Shown here in pieces: positions 18,087 to 26,410 of a stretch of 64,000 nucleotides of DNA (its first letter is position 1; each line of letters opens with the position of its first letter). A model generated the notes under the pieces. That model did not search any database. It saw only the letters and a list, made by a program, of their open reading frames with translations, and had not been told where the DNA came from. The stretch comes from Pseudomonas viridiflava (GTDB lineage Bacteria > Pseudomonadota > Gammaproteobacteria > Pseudomonadales > Pseudomonadaceae), in NCBI RefSeq assembly GCF_900582625.1, contig NZ_UTIQ01000327.1:372001-436000 (forward strand), read 5' to 3'. A program made the position numbers and the translations under genes.

Positions 18087-19043
18087 CTACTCATGAAAGG
18101 GCTGGTGCAACGGGCGGGCAATGTTCACTTGCGTGGCGCGGCGGCCCTGCAAACCGCCGGTGTGGACGAACAGCAGGCGAGTGCCGCGCGCCACGTTACC
18201 GGCCGCCACGTGCAGGCGCAACGCCATTAGGGCCTTGCCGGTGTAAATCGCTTCCAACGGCAATTGGCCCTCGCGCTCAGTCTGGCTGATGAATGCCGTT
18301 AGCGCTTCATCGACCTTAGCAAAGCCTGCTCGGCTCGCTTGCAGCACGTCGTACCCGTCACCTGTGTAACCAGCCTGTTCGAAGATGTGCCGAAGGTTTT
18401 CCTCCACACCGTGCCCCGCCGGCACCGCCGACGCCCCGTACACGCGCCGCTGGCCTTGCTCGGCCAGCACCAGCCCAGCCAGGGTGGTGCCAGTACCGAC
18501 GGCCAGCCACCAGGCATCGAAGTCATCCCAGCCGATGCTCGCCAGCTGCGCCTGCACCATCTCGCGCAGGCCCATGCAACCCAGCGCGCCGGGCAAGCCG
18601 CCACCGCCTTCGGGAATCGGGTAGAAGCCGGGGTATTGAGCCAGCCACGGTTGCCAGAAGTCGGGCTGATGCCGCTGCCGATAACCGCCGTAGCCAAGCC
18701 AATGCAGCGACATGCCCCAGGCTTGAAGGTCGCGCACGGTCGGAGTGTCAAGCGCATCGCCGCGCAGCAGACCGACCGTGGCGAAACCAAAGCGCTGGCC
18801 GGCAGCGGCCAGGGCGTGCAGGTGATTGGAGTGAGCGCCGCCCAGGCTGATGACCCCGCGTGCGCCAGCCGCCGCAGCGGCGTCGAGATGGTGGCGCAAC
18901 TTGAACCATTTGTTGCCGCTGATCAGCGGGTCGATTTCATCCAGTCGCAGCACCGCCACGTCCACGCCGGCTTCTTGCAGCCACGGCGTGGCCAGGCGCT
19001 GGAGCGGCGCCTGGGGTGACCAATCGGAAACGTCGAGGGACAA
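18087..19043 (-). CDS. PLP-dependent D-cysteine desulfhydrase / ACC deaminase-like enzyme
   Basis: This 318-residue protein belongs to fold-type II PLP enzymes. SGNKWFKLRHHL near residue 42 contains the PLP Lys, followed by SLGGAHSNHLHALA and a Gly-rich phosphate loop LAVGTGTTLAGL. Family members deaminate D-cysteine or 1-aminocyclopropane-1-carboxylate; sequence alone does not decide which. The start is TTG at 19043, three bases after the stop of the coiled-coil gene, with no clear Shine-Dalgarno, so reinitiation by coupled ribosomes is likely. It is followed 9 bp later by the cNMP/rhodanese gene. Confidence 0.88.
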   Translation of the reverse strand: MSLDVSDWSPQAPLQRLATPWLQEAGVDVAVLRLDEIDPLISGNKWFKLRHHLDAAAAAGARGVISLGGAHSNHLHALAAAGQRFGFATVGLLRGDALDTPTVRDLQAWGMSLHWLGYGGYRQRHQPDFWQPWLAQYPGFYPIPEGGGGLPGALGCMGLREMVQAQLASIGWDDFDAWWLAVGTGTTLAGLVLAEQGQRRVYGASAVPAGHGVEENLRHIFEQAGYTGDGYDVLQASRAGFAKVDEALTAFISQTEREGQLPLEAIYTGKALMALRLHVAAGNVARGTRLLFVHTGGLQGRRATQVNIARPLHQPFHE

Positions 19044-19046
19044 GGG

Positions 19047-20414
19047 TTAGCTGACAGTCCGCAGGCGCGCACCGGCTTTGTGGCGGGCGCAGCAGTTGGA
19101 GTCGCCGATAACAAAGCGGCTCGGCGTGTCGATGCGGTCCAGGGGAATGCCGCAGCGGTCACCGTTTGGCAAGCTGGCGTCGCAGCTGGGTTTTTCGTAA
19201 TGGGCCAGCCACTGGCGATACTGCGGCTCGGCAACAAAACATTTGGCCGCCGCGTAGGCCATGGGGTTGTCTTGGTAGCGGGCGATGTCTTGAAGCGGAA
19301 TGGTCAGGTGACCGGCGCCCGGGTGATACACCACGAACACCACGCCGAGTTTCGACAGGCGCTCCAGAATCTGCTCACCGCCCTGACTGGCAAAGGCGTC
19401 GCGCTCTTTCTTCAGGCGCTCGACTTCTTCTTCGAGCTGGGTATCCAGTTCGTTGCGGTAGGCCAGCTCGACATCGCGAATGGCGATCTGCTCTTTGTAC
19501 TCGACCACAGCGGAGGAAATTCGCGCTTGCAGCTCGCTGTCGAATTGGGCGCGCAGAATATCCGCCTCGGCACGCCCGTGACGCTCGATGGCGCGCAGTT
19601 GCTCGGTCATTTCCTCGCGGTTTTTCTGAAAGGTGTCGGCCTGGGCAGCCAATTGCGATTTCAGGCTGACGTTCAATTCTTCTTGCTGGCGCAGCGCCTG
19701 ATGCAGGCTCTGAATCTGCCCGAGCATGGTTTGTGTGTCTTGCGCGGCGGCGAGCTTTAGCTTGGCCAGCTCTTCTTCGTACTGCTGGGTTTGGCTGCTG
19801 ATGCGCAGGCGCTGCTGCTTGATGAGCTGAGCGGTTTTGAGGCGGTGTTCCTGCTCGATTTTCTCCGCCATCTGGTCAGCGGCTTCTTTGGCTGGATCCG
19901 GCGCGTGCCACTGATCTTCTGGCGCCAGTTGCAGACGCTCCGGGGCAACGCTCTGGCCGGAGTCGTCTTCCACCAGCAAGCCGAGCTGGTTACGTCGCAC
20001 GGTATCGCGCAGCAGCACCAGATCGTTCTGACCCGGCACCAAGCTCGGGTCCCACAAGTGCATTTGATGCCAGGACACCGGGCACTGGCTGCGGCAGGCC
20101 AGGCGGATGGGGCCGGCGCCCAGGTCCGGGCCACGGCCAGAGCGCTCGGCCAGGTGGCGCAGCGGAATGTTCCAGCCGCTGTCGGGCGAGCCGCGTTCGT
20201 CGAAGTCGAGGAAGAAAAATACCGCTGCGCGTACCAGCAAGCGTGGGTTGATCAGCACGTAGGCCACGCGCATTTGCTGATCTCTGAACTCGGGCATGTT
20301 GACCACGCCGTCGAGCAAGGCCTCGAATTCGGGGTACAGCATTTCTTTGCAGATGCCGCGCTCACTGAAGAACATCACGGCTTCAACCATTTGCGGCTTG
20401 ATCTGCATGCTCAT
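19047..20414 (-). CDS. Large coiled-coil protein, often annotated as DNA repair protein
   Basis: This protein of about 455 residues has three parts: an N-terminal globular region (residues 1-150), a long coiled coil (about 170-330, rich in E, Q, K, L heptads) and a C-terminal domain with a possible Cys/His metal site (CDASLPNGDRCG, then CCARHK). It is conserved in Pseudomonas, where the label DNA repair protein circulates without mechanism that I can cite. The ATG at 20414 follows AGGGG; an ATG two codons on is also possible. It is coupled to the desulfhydrase gene downstream. Confidence 0.78.
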   Translation of the reverse strand: MSMQIKPQMVEAVMFFSERGICKEMLYPEFEALLDGVVNMPEFRDQQMRVAYVLINPRLLVRAAVFFFLDFDERGSPDSGWNIPLRHLAERSGRGPDLGAGPIRLACRSQCPVSWHQMHLWDPSLVPGQNDLVLLRDTVRRNQLGLLVEDDSGQSVAPERLQLAPEDQWHAPDPAKEAADQMAEKIEQEHRLKTAQLIKQQRLRISSQTQQYEEELAKLKLAAAQDTQTMLGQIQSLHQALRQQEELNVSLKSQLAAQADTFQKNREEMTEQLRAIERHGRAEADILRAQFDSELQARISSAVVEYKEQIAIRDVELAYRNELDTQLEEEVERLKKERDAFASQGGEQILERLSKLGVVFVVYHPGAGHLTIPLQDIARYQDNPMAYAAAKCFVAEPQYRQWLAHYEKPSCDASLPNGDRCGIPLDRIDTPSRFVIGDSNCCARHKAGARLRTVS

Positions 20415-20547
20415 CAACGAACCCCTAACCCAGATACATGGCGACTTTCGCGCTTATGAATACGCTCAATTTTTTCTGCGCGCACGGCGAGAAAGTAGGC
20501 GTATTCCTACATTTGGCTCAAGTCTAGGGTAAAAAGTATCGACGGCA

Positions 20548-20600
20548 ATGTGACTGGGTTGGCAGTCACCCGTGCCGAGCGCCTGGTGAACAGGCGCTGA
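20548..20600 (-). terminator. Paired hairpins after the NTF2-like gene
   Basis: Two stems lie just beyond the stop at 20646 on the minus strand: GTGACTG...CAGTCAC and AGCGCCTG...CAGGCGCT. The T-tract is poor, so termination may depend on Rho. Confidence 0.5.
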
Positions 20601-20645
20601 CATGAAAGTGTGACGGAATCGGTACAAGCGGTCAGGTTTGCGGCA

Positions 20646-21086
20646 TCACGCCGAAGCGTTGGCCTTGGCCAGAAACGGCGCCAGACGCTTGCCCATCTCA
20701 TCGCCCAACGCTTGCAGGCCGCTCATGGGGCGGATCATCACTTCGAAGTCGACAATTTTGCCCTCTTCATTGAAGCGCACCATGTCGATGCCCTTGAGCT
20801 GACGCTCGCCAACCGTGGCGCTGAACTCCAGCACCACATTCAGGCCGTCGGCGCTGACCAGCTCGCGGTGGTATTCGAAGTTTTCGAACACCTGAATCAC
20901 CGTGTTCAGAATCACATTGACCATCTGCGCGCCCTCGTACGGCTTGTAAGCCATGGGCGAACGAAACACCGCCTTGGCATCCAACAACTCGGGCAAGGCC
21001 TTGAGGCTTTTGCTGGCGATCATGTGGTGCCACTGCTCGAGGGCAGCGGTGACGGCGGGGTTGGAACCGAGGGCGGACGTGGTCAT
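20646..21086 (-). CDS. NTF2-like (SnoaL-fold) protein
   Basis: This 146-residue protein has the cone-shaped alpha+beta fold of the NTF2/SnoaL family: an initial helix (ALEQWHHMIASKSLKALPEL), then AVFRSPMAYKPYEG, ELVSADGLNVVLEFSATVG and GIDMVRFNEEGKIVDFEVMIRP, the last a common NTF2 strand motif. I set the start at 21086 because AAAGGAG precedes that ATG; upstream in-frame codons run through a repeat. The ligand or reaction is unknown. It is located just downstream of fadH on the same strand, so it could be part of the same transcript, but a palindrome lies between. Confidence 0.85.
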   Translation of the reverse strand: MTTSALGSNPAVTAALEQWHHMIASKSLKALPELLDAKAVFRSPMAYKPYEGAQMVNVILNTVIQVFENFEYHRELVSADGLNVVLEFSATVGERQLKGIDMVRFNEEGKIVDFEVMIRPMSGLQALGDEMGKRLAPFLAKANASA

Positions 21087-21169
21087 GGCAACTCCTTTTT
21101 TGTTTTTTTTGATGTTGTGGGACAGGGGGTCCTGCAAATCCAGAATTGTTGGGGAGACGAACATCGCTG

Positions 21170-21212
21170 CCCTCACCCCAGCCCTCTCCCGCAAGCGGGA
21201 GAGGGAGGTGAT
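21170..21212 (-). repeat. CTCTCCCGCAAGCGGGAGAG palindrome
   Basis: A strong palindrome sits directly after the fadH stop. This CCTCTCCCGC...GCGGGAGAGG form is common in proteobacterial genomes and may serve as a transcript end for fadH. Confidence 0.7.
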
Positions 21213-21215
21213 CAA

Positions 21216-23252
21216 TTACAGCCCAGCAGCGAGACGCGAACCTTGGTTGATCGCACGCTTGGCATCCAGCTCCGCCGCCACGTCCGCGCCGCCAATCAAA
21301 TGCACCACTTGGCCGGCTGCTTCCAGGCCTTCCTGCAGTTCACGCAGCGGGTCTTGGCCGGCGCAGATGATGATGGTGTCGACCGGCAATAGCTGCGGCT
21401 CACCTTCGGCAATGCGAATGTGCAGGCCCGCGTCGTCCACGCTGAGGTATTCGACGCTGTTGAGCATTTGCACATTCTTGTTTTTCAAGCCGGTGCGGTG
21501 GATCCAGCCGGTGGTTTTGCCCAGGCCGTCGCCCACTTTGGTTTTCTTGCGTTGCAGCAGGAACACGTCACGCGCCGGGGCGTGCACTTCAGCTTTGATG
21601 CCGGCGATACCGCCGCGCGCTTCCAGGGCTTTGTCGATGCCCCACTCTTTCCAGAACGCATCGCGGTCCTGGCTGGTGGCGTCGCCTTGGTGAACGATGA
21701 ATTCCGATACGTCGAAACCAATGCCGCCGGCGCCAATCACGGCCACCTTCTGGCCAACCGGTTTGCGCTGCAAGATGGCGTCGAGGTAGTTGATCACTTT
21801 CGGGTGGTCGATGCCCGGAATGGCCGGCGTGCGCGGGGCGATGCCGGTGGCCAGGATAATCTCGTCAAAGCCGCCTTTAACCAGGTCATCAACGCTGACG
21901 CGGGTGTTCAGTTGAAGATCAACGCCGGTGGTTTGCAGCTTGCGGCCGAAGTAGCGAATGGTTTCGTAGAACTCTTCTTTGCCCGGCACACGCTTGGCGA
22001 TGTTGAACTGGCCGCCGATTTCGCTGGCCGAGTCGAACAGGGTCACGCTGTGGCCGCGCTCGGCCGCCACGGTGGCAGCGGAAAGACCCGCCGGGCCAGC
22101 ACCGACCACGGCAATTTTCTTCACGGCGGCCGTGGGAATGTAGTTCAGCTCGGTTTCGTGGCAGGCGCGCGGGTTGACCAGGCAGGTGGTGAGTTTGCCG
22201 CCGAAGGTGTGGTCCAGGCAGGCCTGGTTGCAGCCGATGCAGGTGTTGATTTCGTCGCTGCGACCTTGCGCGGCCTTGTTGACGAACTCGGGGTCGGCGA
22301 GGAACGGGCGGGCCATGGACACCATGTCGGCGTCGCCATCGGCCAGCACTTGTTCGGCCACTTCCGGGGTGTTGATGCGGTTGGTGGTGATCAGCGGAAT
22401 GCTGACTTCACCACGCAGTTTGGCCGTTACTTTGGTGAACGCTGCGCGCGGCACTTTGGTGGCGATGGTGGGGATACGCGCTTCGTGCCAGCCGATGCCG
22501 GTATTAATGATGGTGGCGCCGGCCTTTTCGATGGCCTTGGCCAGGGTGACGATTTCGTCCCAGGTGCTGCCGCCTTCCACCAGGTCGAGCATCGACAGGC
22601 GATAAATAATGATGAAGTTCGGGCCTACCGCTTCACGCACGCGGCGCACGATTTCCACCGGCAGGCGCATGCGGTTTTCGTAGCTGCCACCCCAGCGGTC
22701 GGTGCGCTGGTTGGTGTGAGCGGCAAGGAATTGGTTAATGAAGTAACCCTCGGAGCCCATGATTTCCACGCCGTCGTATTCGGCCACTTGGGCGAGGCTG
22801 GAGCAATTGACGAAATCGGCGATCTGCTTTTCGATGCCCTCTTCATCCAGCTCATGGGGCTTGAACGGGTTGATCGGCGCTTGAATGGCGCTCGGCGCTA
22901 CCGATTTCGGGCTATAGGCATAACGGCCGGCGTGGAGAATCTGCATGCAGATCTTGCCGCCCGCTTCGTGCACGGCGCGGGTCACGATGCGGTGCTGCTC
23001 GGCTTCTTCCGGGGTGCTCAGTTTGGCCGCGCCGGAATACACGCCACCTTCCACGTTCGGGCCAATGCCGCCGGTTACCATCAGGCCGACGCCACCCAAT
23101 GCGCGCTCGGCGAAGTAGGCCGCCATGCGTTCGAAGCCGCCCGGTTTTTCTTCCAGCCCGGTGTGCATGGAGCCCATCAGGGTGCGGTTACGCAGGGTGG
23201 TGAAACCCAGGTCCAGCGGGGCCAACAGGTGGGGAAATTGGGCGACGGTCAT
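21216..23252 (-). CDS. fadH: 2,4-dienoyl-CoA reductase (NADPH)
   Basis: This protein of about 678 residues has the three-part FadH design. It has an N-terminal old-yellow-enzyme-type FMN barrel (LLAPLDLGFTTLRNRTLMGSMH), a [4Fe-4S] cluster segment CIGCNQACLDHTFGGKLTTC, and a C-terminal FAD/NADPH part with GAGPAGLSAATVAAERG and VIGAGGIGFDVSEF. It reduces 2,4-dienoyl-CoA intermediates when unsaturated fatty acids with even-numbered double bonds are degraded. I chose ATG at 23252 (MTVAQFPHLL) since GGAG lies seven bases before it. The gene is divergent from the nitrilase-fold gene. Confidence 0.96.
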   Translation of the reverse strand: MTVAQFPHLLAPLDLGFTTLRNRTLMGSMHTGLEEKPGGFERMAAYFAERALGGVGLMVTGGIGPNVEGGVYSGAAKLSTPEEAEQHRIVTRAVHEAGGKICMQILHAGRYAYSPKSVAPSAIQAPINPFKPHELDEEGIEKQIADFVNCSSLAQVAEYDGVEIMGSEGYFINQFLAAHTNQRTDRWGGSYENRMRLPVEIVRRVREAVGPNFIIIYRLSMLDLVEGGSTWDEIVTLAKAIEKAGATIINTGIGWHEARIPTIATKVPRAAFTKVTAKLRGEVSIPLITTNRINTPEVAEQVLADGDADMVSMARPFLADPEFVNKAAQGRSDEINTCIGCNQACLDHTFGGKLTTCLVNPRACHETELNYIPTAAVKKIAVVGAGPAGLSAATVAAERGHSVTLFDSASEIGGQFNIAKRVPGKEEFYETIRYFGRKLQTTGVDLQLNTRVSVDDLVKGGFDEIILATGIAPRTPAIPGIDHPKVINYLDAILQRKPVGQKVAVIGAGGIGFDVSEFIVHQGDATSQDRDAFWKEWGIDKALEARGGIAGIKAEVHAPARDVFLLQRKKTKVGDGLGKTTGWIHRTGLKNKNVQMLNSVEYLSVDDAGLHIRIAEGEPQLLPVDTIIICAGQDPLRELQEGLEAAGQVVHLIGGADVAAELDAKRAINQGSRLAAGL

Positions 23253-23476
23253 AGCAAGCTCCACATCGGGGGTTAACGCACGGAATGCCGCTGCCTCATG
23301 GTTTGGCTTTCTGGTCGAAAGCGTGGGCGGCGGTCAGTTGTGAGCGAACGATAAAGAGCGCGCCGCGCCCTCTCAATGATCCAAAGTGACAAGTTATTGA
23401 TCCAAACGCGCAGCACAACTTGGCAAGCGCCGCTGCGCCCCCTACCCTTATGGCCTCATTTCGCACCCCGACGACC

Positions 23477-24514
23477 ATGCGCAGACTATTCGGCAACGCC
23501 CTCGCCTCTTCCACCATCGTTCTGCTGGGCGCTTATGCGCTGTGGACCGATTTGCCGTCCGAGGCACATTACCTCTCCGACCTTCGCAGCGAAGTGGCGC
23601 TCAATCAGGGCCAACCGGGCACCCACGGCAACCTGCTGGGCATTCAGCCGCAGCTGTATTCGGGCGACTACCACAGCGCCGACCTGCTGCGCTTGAAGCT
23701 CGCCGCCTACCTGCACAAGGCCAACGAAGCCGGCTTGCTCAATGGCAAAACCGTCGCCGTGCTGCCCGAACATATCGGCACGGGCCTGGTCATCAGCGGC
23801 GAGAAAGTGGAGGTGTATCAGGCGCACACGGTCAACAGCGCAATGGCCTGGCTGGCGGCAAGCAATCCACTGAAACTCAGCCGCGCGCTGCTGTTCGCCA
23901 AAGGTGACAACCGCTTGCACGACGCCCTGCTGCGCATGCAGGGCGAGCACATGGCGCGCGACTACCAAACGGTGTTTGGCGGCTTGGCCAAAGACTTCGG
24001 CATCACCCTGGTGGCCGGCTCGATCGTGCTGCCCGAGCCGAGCGTCGAAGACGGCCAATTGGTGGTCGGCAGCGGCCCGCTGTACAACGTCAGCCTGGTG
24101 TTTGGCAGCGACGGTGCGCCGCTGGGGCAACCACAACGCAAGGCGTATCCCACCGCCGATGAGCTGGATTTTGTCGCCGCCGCACCGCGCGAGCTTCAGG
24201 TGATCGACACGCCAGCTGGGCGCTTGGCCGTGGTGCTCGGAAGCGACAGCCAGCGCGCCGATGCGTTTGCCGACCTGAGCAAACAAGGCGTGCAATTGCT
24301 CGTGGTTCCGGCTTTTCAAATGGCCACTCGCTCAGACAGTTCGGCGCCGCCAGCGGACGGCAGCAGCACACGCCTGGGCATGACGGTTTTTCTCCATGGC
24401 CAGTTCTGGAACCTGCGCAGCGATGGCCACAGCCTGCCGATGCAAGACCAGGCCGTGAGCACGCTCGACGACAGCGGCGGGCCCGGTGGCCGGCTGCTGA
24501 ATATCTGGCTGTAA
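23477..24514 (+). CDS. Nitrilase-fold protein lacking the catalytic Cys
   Basis: This protein of about 345 residues has an N-terminal hydrophobic segment (about residues 8-22, a signal anchor or signal peptide) followed by a carbon-nitrogen hydrolase fold. The catalytic Glu (VLPEHIG, E98) and Lys (QRKAYPTADE, K222) are present, but the position of the nucleophilic Cys in the usual V-I-C-x-D motif reads VLGSD, with Gly at residue 255. It is therefore likely inactive as an amidase, or uses other chemistry. The start is uncertain because no clear ribosome-binding site precedes the ATGs at 23420, 23450 or 23477. It stops three bases before the AraC regulator start, so the two are coupled. Confidence 0.78.
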   Translation: MRRLFGNALASSTIVLLGAYALWTDLPSEAHYLSDLRSEVALNQGQPGTHGNLLGIQPQLYSGDYHSADLLRLKLAAYLHKANEAGLLNGKTVAVLPEHIGTGLVISGEKVEVYQAHTVNSAMAWLAASNPLKLSRALLFAKGDNRLHDALLRMQGEHMARDYQTVFGGLAKDFGITLVAGSIVLPEPSVEDGQLVVGSGPLYNVSLVFGSDGAPLGQPQRKAYPTADELDFVAAAPRELQVIDTPAGRLAVVLGSDSQRADAFADLSKQGVQLLVVPAFQMATRSDSSAPPADGSSTRLGMTVFLHGQFWNLRSDGHSLPMQDQAVSTLDDSGGPGGRLLNIWL

Positions 24515-24517
24515 GCC

Positions 24518-25555
24518 ATGAAGCCGGTACGGGTTCGGCTGGGGGATTTGTCGGTCGGCTTCGTGCATGGCCTGGCTGATGCCGTGCGCCATGCCGGGCA
24601 TGATCCGCTGCCGTTGCTGGAGCAATACGGGCTTGACCCGGCGCGCCTGGCCGAGGCGCGGGCGCGGTTGTCGATTCCGCGTTACATGCGGTTGGGCCAT
24701 GCCGCGATTCAACTGACCGGCGATTCGGCACTGGGCTTGAGCATGGGCGTGCACACGCGTCTTAGCCAGGTTGGGCTGGCCGGCGTCACCGCCGCGCAAG
24801 CCCCCACCGTGCGCGAGGCCGCGCGCGCCTTGATCCGCTTCGAGCCGCTTTACGCCTACAACTACCGTGGCCAATCGAGCTTTCACGAAGACACCCGTGG
24901 CGCCTGGCTGCGCTTCTACTCGATCAACCCTTATAACGCCTACAACCGCTTCGTCGTCGACTCGGTATTGGCCGGCTGGGCAGCGCAACTGGGCGCACTG
25001 GCCGGACAGCGCCTGGACGTGGAAAAAGTCGACATCGAATTTCCTGCCACGCCCTACGCCGAACGCTACGGCGAGCTGTTTGGTTGCGCCGTGGAATTCG
25101 CCAGCGCCACTAACCAACTGCGCCTGAACCAGGCCACGCTTGCCCTGCGCAACCCCGAACACTGCCCGAGCACCTGGCGGCACCTGCTGGACATTTGTGA
25201 GCGCGAGCTGGAGCAACTGACCCGCACCCGCAGCCTGCGCGAGCGCATCAGCCAGTTGCTCGGGCCGCTGCTAAACGGCCGCGAGCCGGACCTGGAGGAA
25301 GTCGCCAACCGCCTGCAACTGCCGACCTGGACCTTGCGGCGCAAGCTGGCCGAAGAAGGCACGCAGTACCGCGCCATCCTCAACGACACCCGCCGCGACC
25401 TGGCCATGGCGTATATCCGCGACACGGAATTGGCTTTTGGGGAGATTGCGTATTTGCTGGGGTTTGCATCGGCGGAGGCGTTCCAACGGGCGTTCAAACG
25501 CTGGAATGGGCAGACGCCGGGGGAGTTCAGGAAGGCGCAGCGTAAGGCGGGATAG
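24518..25555 (+). CDS. AraC-family transcriptional regulator
   Basis: This 345-residue protein has an N-terminal ligand-binding domain of the Arabinose_bd type found in OruR/ArgR-like pseudomonad regulators (LGLSMGVHTRLSQVGLAG near residue 75) and a C-terminal AraC DNA-binding domain with two helix-turn-helix units (VANRLQLPTWTLRRKL and IAYLLGFASAEAFQRAFKRW). The ligand is unknown. It directly follows the nitrilase-fold gene, with which it is probably co-transcribed, and could control that gene or the divergent fadH; both are inference. Confidence 0.92.
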   Translation: MKPVRVRLGDLSVGFVHGLADAVRHAGHDPLPLLEQYGLDPARLAEARARLSIPRYMRLGHAAIQLTGDSALGLSMGVHTRLSQVGLAGVTAAQAPTVREAARALIRFEPLYAYNYRGQSSFHEDTRGAWLRFYSINPYNAYNRFVVDSVLAGWAAQLGALAGQRLDVEKVDIEFPATPYAERYGELFGCAVEFASATNQLRLNQATLALRNPEHCPSTWRHLLDICERELEQLTRTRSLRERISQLLGPLLNGREPDLEEVANRLQLPTWTLRRKLAEEGTQYRAILNDTRRDLAMAYIRDTELAFGEIAYLLGFASAEAFQRAFKRWNGQTPGEFRKAQRKAG

Positions 25556-25578
25556 ACGGCGCCACCTCGCAGGAACGC

Positions 25579-25661
25579 TGTAGGAGCCAGCTTGCTGGCG
25601 AACCGGGCATACCTCGGCGGGATCGTCGTTTGCAGGATTCGCCAGCAAGCTGGCTCCTACA
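25579..25661. repeat. REPIN (inverted REP pair)
   Basis: Two inverted copies of GTAGGAGCCAGCTTGCTGGC / GCCAGCAAGCTGGCTCCTAC enclose a 33-bp spacer. The right copy supplies the TAG stop of the small frame at 25657-25746. Confidence 0.85.
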
Positions 25662-25746
25662 ATTCGGTGGCGTCTTCCACTAATTCAGCCGGCTCGTCCT
25701 GTTCGGCGGCGCGGTATTCCAGTAGTTCTTCCTGATAGTCGTCCAT
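25657..25746 (-). CDS. Possible 29-residue acidic small protein
   Basis: A short open frame begins with ATG at 25746 and encodes MDDYQEELLEYRAAEQDEP followed by a further 10 acidic residues ending in DATEL. It is strongly acidic and predicted helical. Its TAG stop lies in the edge of the REPIN. A weak GAGCGAG precedes the start. I recall similar short acidic MDDYQEELLE proteins annotated in other pseudomonads, but cannot verify this here. It would be transcribed leftwards, away from the tRNA cluster; the tRNA terminator lies between. Confidence 0.5.
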   Translation of the reverse strand: MDDYQEELLEYRAAEQDEPAELVEDATEL

Positions 25747-25854
25747 CTTTGTGCTCGCTCATGTGTTTGTCGTTCGGGTTAAGGCCAAGCCTAAAACCCG
25801 CAGATGACTAACAGATGAACGAACTCAAACGGCCAATCATTAAATCGCAGCCAA

Positions 25855-25890
25855 TAAAAAACCCTTGGACCTTTTGATCCAAGGGTTTCG
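25855..25890 (-). terminator. Terminator after tRNA-Asp
   Basis: Stem AAACCCTTGGA...TCCAAGGGTTT followed (minus strand) by a T-run. It lies five bases beyond the CCA end of the last tRNA and ends the tRNA operon. Confidence 0.9.
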
Positions 25891-25894
25891 TATA

Positions 25895-25971
25895 TGGCGC
25901 AGCGGACGGGACTCGAACCCGCGACCCCCGGCGTGACAGGCCGGTATTCTAACCGACTGAACTACCGCTGC
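25895..25971 (-). tRNA. tRNA-Asp (GTC), copy 2
   Basis: A 77-nt cloverleaf with encoded CCA; acceptor stem GCAGCGG/CCGCTGC, anticodon loop CTGTCAC giving anticodon GTC, T-arm GGTTCGAGTCC. It is the last gene of a three-tRNA operon read leftwards (Val, Asp, Asp) and is identical to the other Asp copy. Confidence 0.97.
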
Positions 25972-26078
25972 GTGTCGGTGGACTTTCGTCCGGTACAACG
26001 TGAAACGTGCTGCGTCTGATCGTAAAGCCCTGGTTGGCTTTTGATCTCAAGCTCGACAACGTCGGACTTGGCAAATAA

Positions 26079-26155
26079 TGGCGCAGCGGACGGGACTCGA
26101 ACCCGCGACCCCCGGCGTGACAGGCCGGTATTCTAACCGACTGAACTACCGCTGC
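26079..26155 (-). tRNA. tRNA-Asp (GTC), copy 1
   Basis: A 77-nt tRNA identical to the one at 25895-25971, also with anticodon GTC and encoded CCA. The identity extends about 23 bases into the 5' leader (GGTGGACTTTCGTCCGGT), so a 100-bp block is duplicated. Confidence 0.97.
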
Positions 26156-26186
26156 GCGTCGGTGGACTTTCGTCCGGTTTCACAAG

Positions 26187-26262
26187 TGGTGGGTGATGAC
26201 GGGATCGAACCGCCGACCCTCTGCTTGTAAGGCAGATGCTCTCCCAGCTGAGCTAATCACCC
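26187..26262 (-). tRNA. tRNA-Val (TAC)
   Basis: A 76-nt cloverleaf with encoded CCA; acceptor GGGTGAT/ATCACCC, anticodon loop CTTACAA giving TAC, D-arm AGCTCAGCTGGGAGAGC, T-arm GGTTCGATCCC. It is the first gene in the tRNA operon. Confidence 0.97.
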
Positions 26263-26365
26263 CTTGCTTGCGAGGCGCGAAATTTACGCGGGGGGCATAC
26301 CTAAGTCAACACCCTGTATAGAAATTTTCTGAAATTAATCAATCGGCTATGTTTTCGCTGAGCCG

Positions 26366-26410
26366 TAGGTTGGGTTGAGCCGAAGGCAAAGCCCAACGTC
26401 ATTGCCCAAC
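26366..26410 (-). terminator. Hairpin at the end of the xcp operon
   Basis: An imperfect stem GTTGGGCTTTG...GGCTCAACCCAAC lies at the end of xcpZ, partly overlapping its last codons, and could mark the 3' end of the xcpR-Z transcript. The sequence type recurs widely between bacterial genes. No T-tract is visible. Confidence 0.4.

Noticed and set aside
21420..23276. 618-residue plus-strand frame opposite fadH
   Set aside because: Antisense shadow of a gene with FMN, Fe-S and FAD motifs in the right order.
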